DNA of 64,000 nt from contig NZ_CVTA01000033.1 in the NCBI RefSeq assembly GCF_001050035.1, positions 244,954 to 308,953 on the forward strand, given 5' to 3'. Below the pieces are notes generated by a model. It had not been told where the DNA came from and made no database searches. It saw only the letters and a list, made by a program, of their open reading frames with translations. A program made the position numbers and the translations under genes. Shown here in pieces: positions 56,718 through 64,000 of the stretch. How positions within the stretch are numbered: position 1 is the first letter of the stretch; every line of letters starts with the position of its first letter. Source of the stretch: Mycolicibacterium komanii. Lineage in GTDB: Bacteria; Actinomycetota; Actinomycetes; Mycobacteriales; Mycobacteriaceae.

Positions 56718-58946
56718 ATGAGGGGCATGCGCGAAACTGCCCTTCGCATCTGTCCCTTGTGTGAGGCCACCTGCGGCCTGGTGCTGACCATCGACGACGG
56801 CCGCGTCACCGGCGCCCGCGGTGACCGCGACGACGTGTTCAGCCACGGATTCATCTGCCCGAAGGGCGCCAGCTTCGCCGAGCTCGACAACGACCCCGAC
56901 CGGCTGGCGCGGCCGATGGTGCGGCGCGACGGCGTGTTGACCGAGACGACCTGGGAGGAAGCGTTCGCCGCCCTCGCCGAGGGACTCGGCGGTGTCATCG
57001 CCGAGCACGGCGGTGCGTCCGTCGGCGTCTACCTGGGAAATCCGAACGCCCACACCGTCGCGGGCGGGCTGTACACACCGCTGGTCGTGAAGGCGCTCGG
57101 CACCCGGCAGGTGTATTCGGCGAGCACCCTGGACCAGATGCCGAAGCACGTCTCGCTGGGAATGATGTTCGGAAGCCCGGTCGCGTTCACCGTCCCCGAT
57201 CTCGACCGCACCGACTACCTCGTGGTCATCGGCGCCAATCCCCTTGTCTCCAACGGCAGCCTGGCGACCGCTGCCGACTTCCCCGGCAAGCTGCGCGCGC
57301 TGCGCAAGCGGGGCGGCCGGCTCGTGGTCATCGACCCCGCCCGCACCCGCACCGCCGAACTCGCCGACCGGCATCTGGCCCCGCGGCCGGGCACCGACGC
57401 CGCGCTGCTCTTCGCGATCGTCCGCGTGCTGCTTGACGAGGATCTCGCCGACCTGAAGCAGCTCGACGGGCATGTCGACGGTGTCGACGAGGTGCGTGCG
57501 CTCGCCGCCGACTTCTCGCCGGAGACCGTCGCCGCGTATTGCGGGGTACCCGCCGACGACATCCGCACGCTCGCGCGCGAACTCGCCGCGGCGCCGTCGG
57601 CCGCCGTGTACGGCCGCATCGGCACGTCCACCGTGGAATTCGGCACGCTCGGCAGCTGGCTGGTCGATGTGGTGAACGTCCTCACCGGCAACCTGGACCG
57701 TCCGGGCGGCGCGATGTTCCCGCTCTCGCCGATCGCCCCCGCACCCCGTCCGCCGAAGCCGGGCCGGGGCTTTCTCACCGGCCGCTGGCACAGCCGCGTG
57801 TCGGGCTATCCCGAAGTGCTGTCGGAGTTCCCGGCCGCGGCGTTCGCGGAGGAGATCGACACGCCCGGCGACGGGCAGATCAAGGCCGTGATCACGATCG
57901 CGGGCAATCCGGTGCTCTCGGCGCCCGACGGTGAACGCCTCGACAAGGCGCTCGGCAGCGTCGCGTTCATGTGCAGCGTCGACCCCTATCTGAACGAGAC
58001 CACCCGGCACGCCGACGTGATCCTGCCGCCGCCTCCGCCGTCGCGCAGCGCACACTTCGACATCGCGCTCAACGCGCTCGCGGTGCGCAACAACGCGCGG
58101 TACTCACCGCCCGCGCTCCCGCCGGCCGATCGGCCCGACGAGGCCGAGATCCTGTCGCGCATCGCGCTGATCCTCTACGGCCTCGGCCCCGACGCCGACA
58201 CGATGCTGGTCGACGACCAGGTGATCGCCGCGACGCTGGCCAAGGAGACCGCCGACCCGGACTCGCCGGTCGCCGGGCGATCCGTCGACGAGCTGACCGC
58301 GATGCTGCCGGCGGGCCAGGGTTACGAACGGCGCCTCGACATGATGCTGCGGCTCGGCGCCTACGGCGACGCGTTCGGCGCACAGCCCGAGGGCCTCACG
58401 CTGGCCAAGCTCAAGGCCGCCCCGCACGGCATCGACCTCGGGCCGCCGCAGCCGCGCCTGGCCGAGGTGCTGCGGACGCCGTCGGGCCGGATCGAGCTCG
58501 CGCCGCCCCAGTTGACCGCCGATGTCGCACGGCTGCGCGATGCGCTCGGGACGCGCCCCGACGGGTTCGTGCTCATCGGGCGACGGCACCTGCGGTCGAA
58601 CAACAGCTGGATGCACAACCTGCCCGCTCTCTCGGGTGGGTCGAACCAGTGCACGCTGCGAATCCACCCCGACGACGCGGCCGAGCTCGGCCTGACCGAC
58701 ACGGCGGTCGTCAAGGGTCCCGGCGGTGAGTTGCTCGCGCCGGTCGAGATCACCCCGGACATGCGCCGGGGCGTGGTGTCGCTGCCACACGGCTGGGGCC
58801 ACGACCGCGAGGGCACGGGGCAGCGCGTGGCCGCCGGTGCGCCAGGTGTGAACGTCAACCAGCTCAACGATGGAAACCACCTCGACCCGCTGTCGGGCAC
58901 CGCGGTGCTCAACGGGATCCCGGTCGACATCGCCCCCGCGGGCTGA
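56718..58946 (+). CDS. Molybdopterin-dependent oxidoreductase with one [4Fe-4S] cluster
   Basis: A 742-residue member of the DMSO-reductase/formate dehydrogenase family. The N-terminal cluster motif is C12-x2-C15-x3-C19-x27-C47. The Mo-bis-MGD domains follow (ITIAGNPVLSAPDGERL, CSVDPYLNETTRHADVILPPP) and the C-terminal molydopterin dinucleotide-binding domain (SNNSWMHNLPALSGGSNQCTLRIHPDDAAELGL). No Tat signal, so it acts in the cytosol. No electron-transfer or membrane subunit is encoded nearby. ATG at 56727 is an alternative start. The substrate cannot be predicted; the close spacing to hpt looks like transcriptional read-through. Confidence 0.88.
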   Translation: MRGMRETALRICPLCEATCGLVLTIDDGRVTGARGDRDDVFSHGFICPKGASFAELDNDPDRLARPMVRRDGVLTETTWEEAFAALAEGLGGVIAEHGGASVGVYLGNPNAHTVAGGLYTPLVVKALGTRQVYSASTLDQMPKHVSLGMMFGSPVAFTVPDLDRTDYLVVIGANPLVSNGSLATAADFPGKLRALRKRGGRLVVIDPARTRTAELADRHLAPRPGTDAALLFAIVRVLLDEDLADLKQLDGHVDGVDEVRALAADFSPETVAAYCGVPADDIRTLARELAAAPSAAVYGRIGTSTVEFGTLGSWLVDVVNVLTGNLDRPGGAMFPLSPIAPAPRPPKPGRGFLTGRWHSRVSGYPEVLSEFPAAAFAEEIDTPGDGQIKAVITIAGNPVLSAPDGERLDKALGSVAFMCSVDPYLNETTRHADVILPPPPPSRSAHFDIALNALAVRNNARYSPPALPPADRPDEAEILSRIALILYGLGPDADTMLVDDQVIAATLAKETADPDSPVAGRSVDELTAMLPAGQGYERRLDMMLRLGAYGDAFGAQPEGLTLAKLKAAPHGIDLGPPQPRLAEVLRTPSGRIELAPPQLTADVARLRDALGTRPDGFVLIGRRHLRSNNSWMHNLPALSGGSNQCTLRIHPDDAAELGLTDTAVVKGPGGELLAPVEITPDMRRGVVSLPHGWGHDREGTGQRVAAGAPGVNVNQLNDGNHLDPLSGTAVLNGIPVDIAPAG

Positions 58947-58955
58947 GCCCGCAAG

Positions 58956-59705
58956 CTAGGTCAACTCGTAGACCACGGTCACGTTGAAGCCGACGGCCTG
59001 CTGGCCCGGCTCGAACGGCACCGCCGCCATCTCCGCGGCCGGGCCGCGCGGGCTGGGGTAAGGAGTCGGGGGGCTGGACGCCGGCACCTCGGAAATCGAG
59101 ATCACCTTGCCGAGATCGAGTTCGGCCAACAACGCGTACTGTTCGGCGCGGCTCTTGGCGTCGTTGAACGCGCGGGCGCGTGCCTCGCGCACCAGCTGTG
59201 AGTCGTCCTCGATGGCGAGCGTGACGTTGTTGATCCGGGTGGCGTTGCCGCCCCGGCTCGCGACGATCCCGAACACCTGCGGCGCCGTGTTCAGCTCGCG
59301 CACCTTGATGTCGATCGTGTTCGTCGCCCGGTAGCCGTTGACGGTCGAGCTGTCGCTGCCCGCGTACTGCGGCTGCACGCTCACCTGGGAGGTGTTGATG
59401 TCCTTGCGGTCGATGCCCGAGTCGACGAGTGCATCGATGACGCCGCGCTGCAGCTGGCTCGTCTGGTTGAGCGCGCCTGCGGCATCGGCCGAGACGACTT
59501 CCATCGCCGCTTCGATGGTCAGCGTGTCGGGGGTGCCGAGCACCTCGCCGGAGCCGACGACCGTGACCTGACGTGCTGCGCCGTCGTCGTTGTTGGTCAG
59601 GGCGGGGGCGGCCTTCGCGTCACAACCCGACAGGAGCGCGATGAGGCCCACCGCCGCGGCCGCGAGGATTCGGGAGGGCGTCTTCGCCCGGGCAGCGAGT
59701 GGCAT
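58956..59705 (-). CDS. lpqG: SIMPL-domain lipoprotein LpqG
   Basis: A 249-residue lipoprotein with lipobox LLSG-C28 after a hydrophobic signal. The mature part is a SIMPL/DUF541 domain (RQVTVVGSGEVLGTPDTLTIEAAME, NTSQVSVQPQY, YRATNTIDIKVRELNTAPQVFG, ARARAFNDAKSRAEQYA). Equivalent to Rv3623 (LpqG). SIMPL proteins are envelope proteins of unclear function, often linked to oxidative stress. The ATG at 59705 is chosen; GTG at 59714 adds three residues. It converges on the molybdenum enzyme gene with a 9-base gap. Confidence 0.9.
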   Translation of the reverse strand: MPLAARAKTPSRILAAAAVGLIALLSGCDAKAAPALTNNDDGAARQVTVVGSGEVLGTPDTLTIEAAMEVVSADAAGALNQTSQLQRGVIDALVDSGIDRKDINTSQVSVQPQYAGSDSSTVNGYRATNTIDIKVRELNTAPQVFGIVASRGGNATRINNVTLAIEDDSQLVREARARAFNDAKSRAEQYALLAELDLGKVISISEVPASSPPTPYPSPRGPAAEMAAVPFEPGQQAVGFNVTVVYELT

Positions 59706-59721
59706 GGCTGGCACCCTACCG

Positions 59722-60741
59722 TCAGGGGGTCACCATGATCTTGCAGTGCGCGTCGGGGTCGGCGAGTTCGTCGAACGCGGCGGCCACGCCGTCGAGACCC
59801 ACCTCGCCGGTGATCAGCGGCGAGACATCGATGAGCCCGTCGGCGATGGCGCGCAACGACTCCGCGAATTCGTTGTGGTCATACGAGTTGACGAACTGCA
59901 CGCTGATCTCCTTGGCGATACCGAACAGCGGCATGACGGTGTCGGGTTGCATGCATACCCCGGCCACCACCAGGCGGCTGCCCAGCGGCGCCCGCCGCAT
60001 CGCGTCGTTGATGATGCCGGGGACGCCGACGGCCTCGAAGACGACCGCGGGCGTCGTGCTGTCGAACGGCGAGCCCTGCGCGGGGTCCAGCGTCACCTGT
60101 GCGCCCATCGTGGCTGCGAGTTCGCGGCGTCGCAGCGAAAAGTCTGCCGCCGCAATGTCTTCGACGCCCTTGAGTCGCAGCGCGGCGATGATCGCGATGC
60201 CGATCGGGCCGCAGCCGACCACGAGGGCGGATTCGCCGGGAGCGATGCCGGATTTGTTGACCGCGTGCAGGCCGACGGCCATCGGTTCGGTGAGCGCGGC
60301 GTGGCGGGGGTCGACGCCCTCGGGCACCCGCAGCAGCAACGGCACCGACAGCAGCATCCGCTCGGCGTAGCCGCCCAGCACCGTGTTGCTGGACATGATC
60401 GGCTCGAAGCCCTTGGGCGACAACAAGACCGGCAACGACGTCACGAGCGTCCCCGGCGGCGGCGCATCGGTGCCGGGACCGGCCTCGAGGACCTCCGCGC
60501 TGAACTCGTGGCCCATGAACACGTCGTCGCCGACGTCGACGGGCAACCCGCCCTGCACCGGCATTCCCGTGATCTCGCGGGTGAGCCGGACCATCTCGTC
60601 ACCGTGCTTGGCGAAATGCAGGTCAGAGCCGCAGATTCCGCACGCGTTGACCGAGACCAGCACCTGCCCCTCCTGCGGGACGGGTTCGGGGACGTCGTCG
60701 CGGACCACCATCCGTCCGTCGCGCAGTACGGCGGCGCGCAT
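59722..60741 (-). CDS. Zinc-binding alcohol dehydrogenase-like (MDR) oxidoreductase
   Basis: A 339-residue medium-chain dehydrogenase. The catalytic zinc ligands are Cys in CGICGSDLHF and His-Glu in MGHEFSAEV. The structural-zinc cysteine lobe is missing and is partly replaced by a loop rich in Leu/Pro. The Rossmann motif is VVGCGPIGIAIIAAL. The ATG at 60741 shares its A with the TGA of the upstream ephA-like gene, so the two are coupled. The alcohol or aldehyde substrate is unknown. Confidence 0.87.
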   Translation of the reverse strand: MRAAVLRDGRMVVRDDVPEPVPQEGQVLVSVNACGICGSDLHFAKHGDEMVRLTREITGMPVQGGLPVDVGDDVFMGHEFSAEVLEAGPGTDAPPPGTLVTSLPVLLSPKGFEPIMSSNTVLGGYAERMLLSVPLLLRVPEGVDPRHAALTEPMAVGLHAVNKSGIAPGESALVVGCGPIGIAIIAALRLKGVEDIAAADFSLRRRELAATMGAQVTLDPAQGSPFDSTTPAVVFEAVGVPGIINDAMRRAPLGSRLVVAGVCMQPDTVMPLFGIAKEISVQFVNSYDHNEFAESLRAIADGLIDVSPLITGEVGLDGVAAAFDELADPDAHCKIMVTP

Positions 60742-61706
60742 CACCACTCCAATCGGGTCAGAAACTCCAGCAGCGCGGCGTTGACCTCGGCGGGCCGCTC
60801 CTGTGGCAGCCAGTGTCCGCCGCCGTCGATCATCACCTCGCGGTAGTCGCCGGAGACCACCTCGCGGGCGCGGTGGCGCGGTGTGTACGCCATTGTCGGA
60901 TCCTCAGTGCCGCCGACGAACAGCGCGGGCACCTCGATGGTGGCGGCGGGTGTGGTCTCGGTCAGCTCCCAGTTGCGGTCGAAGCAGCGGTACCAGTTGA
61001 GCGCGGGGGTGAAGCCGGTGCGGGTGAACTCGTCGACGTAATGGTCGAACTCGGCCTGGGTGATCCAGTCGGGTAGGCCGTCGGGATCCGGGATGCGGTC
61101 GAACAACCCGGCAGGGCCGGGCGCGGTCATCCGGTCGCTGACCAGTCCGCCGCCCGACGATGCGGTCGACGCGAAGAGCTTGCGCATCGAGGTGGCGGGG
61201 TCGCGATTGAGTTCCTCGTCGGCCGGACCCGGCTCCTGGAAGTAGAGGATGTAGAAGAACTTGTCGCCGAAGATCCGCCGGAACGCCTGCGTCGTGGTCA
61301 CCCGCGAGCGGGGCACGGGCGGCGCGCAGACGCCCACCACTGCAGCGAACCGGTCCGGATGCAGTAGCGGCGCACCCCACGCCACCACCCCGCCGAAGTC
61401 GTGGCCAACGATCACCGCGCGGTCCGCGCCCGCGTCGTCGATCAGCCCGACGATGTCGGTGGTCAAATCGACGACGGTGTAGGCGTCGACATCCACTGGA
61501 GCCGACGAGCGGCCGTATCCGCGCTGATCAGGAGCCAGAACGTGGTAACCGGCCTCGGCCAGCGCCGGTATCTGATGACGCCAGGAGAAGCCGAGTTCGG
61601 GGAAGCCGTGAGCCAGCACCACCAGCGGCGCACCGGGTTCGCCGGCCTCCAGCACCCGCAGGCGGACCCCGTTGGTGTCGACGAACCGCTCGGTGGAGGT
61701 CAGCAC
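60741..61706 (-). CDS. ephA: Epoxide hydrolase EphA-like
   Basis: A 321-residue alpha/beta-hydrolase close to M. tuberculosis EphA (Rv3617). The oxyanion motif is HGFPELGFSWRHQ, the nucleophile Asp lies in GHDFGG, ring-opening tyrosines are expected in FFYILYFQEPG and HYVDEFTRTGF, the acid is in GGTEDPT, and the histidine in GGGHWLPQERP. It converts epoxides to diols, probably of lipids or host-derived compounds. The GTG at 61706 is followed by the typical TSTERFVDTNGVRLRVLEAG start. It is divergent from ftsH. Confidence 0.9.
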   Translation of the reverse strand: MLTSTERFVDTNGVRLRVLEAGEPGAPLVVLAHGFPELGFSWRHQIPALAEAGYHVLAPDQRGYGRSSAPVDVDAYTVVDLTTDIVGLIDDAGADRAVIVGHDFGGVVAWGAPLLHPDRFAAVVGVCAPPVPRSRVTTTQAFRRIFGDKFFYILYFQEPGPADEELNRDPATSMRKLFASTASSGGGLVSDRMTAPGPAGLFDRIPDPDGLPDWITQAEFDHYVDEFTRTGFTPALNWYRCFDRNWELTETTPAATIEVPALFVGGTEDPTMAYTPRHRAREVVSGDYREVMIDGGGHWLPQERPAEVNAALLEFLTRLEW

Positions 61707-61925
61707 GCCCTCATCTTCGACGCCGACAGGCCAGTTGTGAACACGAATCGCCGGATGACCGAGCCCCCGGCGGAGAACCGTCGGGAACCTTGGTTCGTTG
61801 GTCTAGCGGTAGCCTGAACTATTCCAACGGTGTGCATGTTGGATGCGGCGCCAAAGGCAGATGTGGTCGCGGACGGCCGGCTGGGACAACGGCCGGCCAC
61901 GCGGCCGAACGACGACGGATAGTTG
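61707..61925. other. Divergent region between ephA and ftsH
   Basis: 219 bases upstream of ftsH. It should hold both promoters. GATAGTTG precedes the ftsH start, but no strong -10/-35 pair is evident. TTGGTCTAGCGGTAG near 61799 recalls a tRNA D arm but no tRNA folds here. Confidence 0.3.

Positions 61926-64000
<2,075 letters not shown>

Noticed and set aside
61799..61830. A tRNA-like string TTGGTCTAGCGGTAG upstream of ftsH
   Set aside because: It resembles a D arm, but no acceptor stem, anticodon arm or T arm can be folded around it.

Overview
The window is high-GC, gene-dense chromosomal DNA from a member of the Mycobacteriaceae, most likely a rapid grower of the Mycolicibacterium type. The gene order matches the Mycobacterium tuberculosis block from Rv3684 down to ftsH (Rv3610c), read in the opposite direction, with local losses and insertions. 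Typical actinobacterial or mycobacterial genes include whiB4, ponA2 with a PASTA domain, marP, the helicase/secretion-neighbourhood Tad cluster, lpqG, and a topA with a lysine-rich tail instead of zinc fingers. I see no insertion sequence, prophage or CRISPR array.

Layout. 1-1.9 kb: methyltransferase, CDGSH iron-sulfur protein and iron-containing redox enzyme. 2-7 kb: tRNA-Pro, cysteine desulfhydrase (cds1), metallophosphoesterase, ponA2. 7-17 kb: whiB4, two ArsA-like ATPases, a coupled DUF4177/RidA/MBL trio, crp, and the coupled nth-thioredoxin-NUDIX-marP run facing ephE. 17-23 kb: secreted protease, acs, and two intergenic regions that hold the small RNAs Ms1 (MTS2823-like) and 6C (B11-like). 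The dpp transporter genes found beside acs in M. tuberculosis are missing. 22.8-31 kb: Tad pilus-type cluster with a DECH helicase and cspA. 31-38 kb: topA, a membrane adenylate cyclase, the DNA polymerase III delta-prime subunit and tRNA-Thr. 38-47.8 kb: a minus-strand, largely translationally coupled run encoding a Pls/PosA-type membrane NRPS, an M1-type peptidase, a flippase-like protein, GalE, a polytopic membrane protein and a carboxymuconolactone-decarboxylase-family protein. 48-52 kb: a TerC-family gene behind a probable Mn2+ (yybP-ykoY) riboswitch, a serine hydrolase, small secreted proteins and an OHCU-decarboxylase-like protein without its histidine. 52-64 kb: ppa, D,D-carboxypeptidase, metalloprotease, tilS, hpt, a molybdopterin oxidoreductase, lpqG, a dehydrogenase, ephA and the 5' part of ftsH.

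Themes. First, cAMP: a class III adenylate cyclase and Crp are both encoded here, and four sites resembling TGTGA-N6-TCACA lie in front of whiB4 (two), acs and the Ms1 RNA. The Ms1 site sits in the spacer between -35 and -10. Second, RNA regulation: Ms1, 6C and a riboswitch whose CCTCC strand can pair either with the aptamer P1 or with the Shine-Dalgarno sequence of terC. Third, the cell surface: PonA2, the carboxypeptidase, MarP, Tad genes and the Pls/PosA-type operon. The last is the best candidate here for an uncharacterised biosynthetic system.
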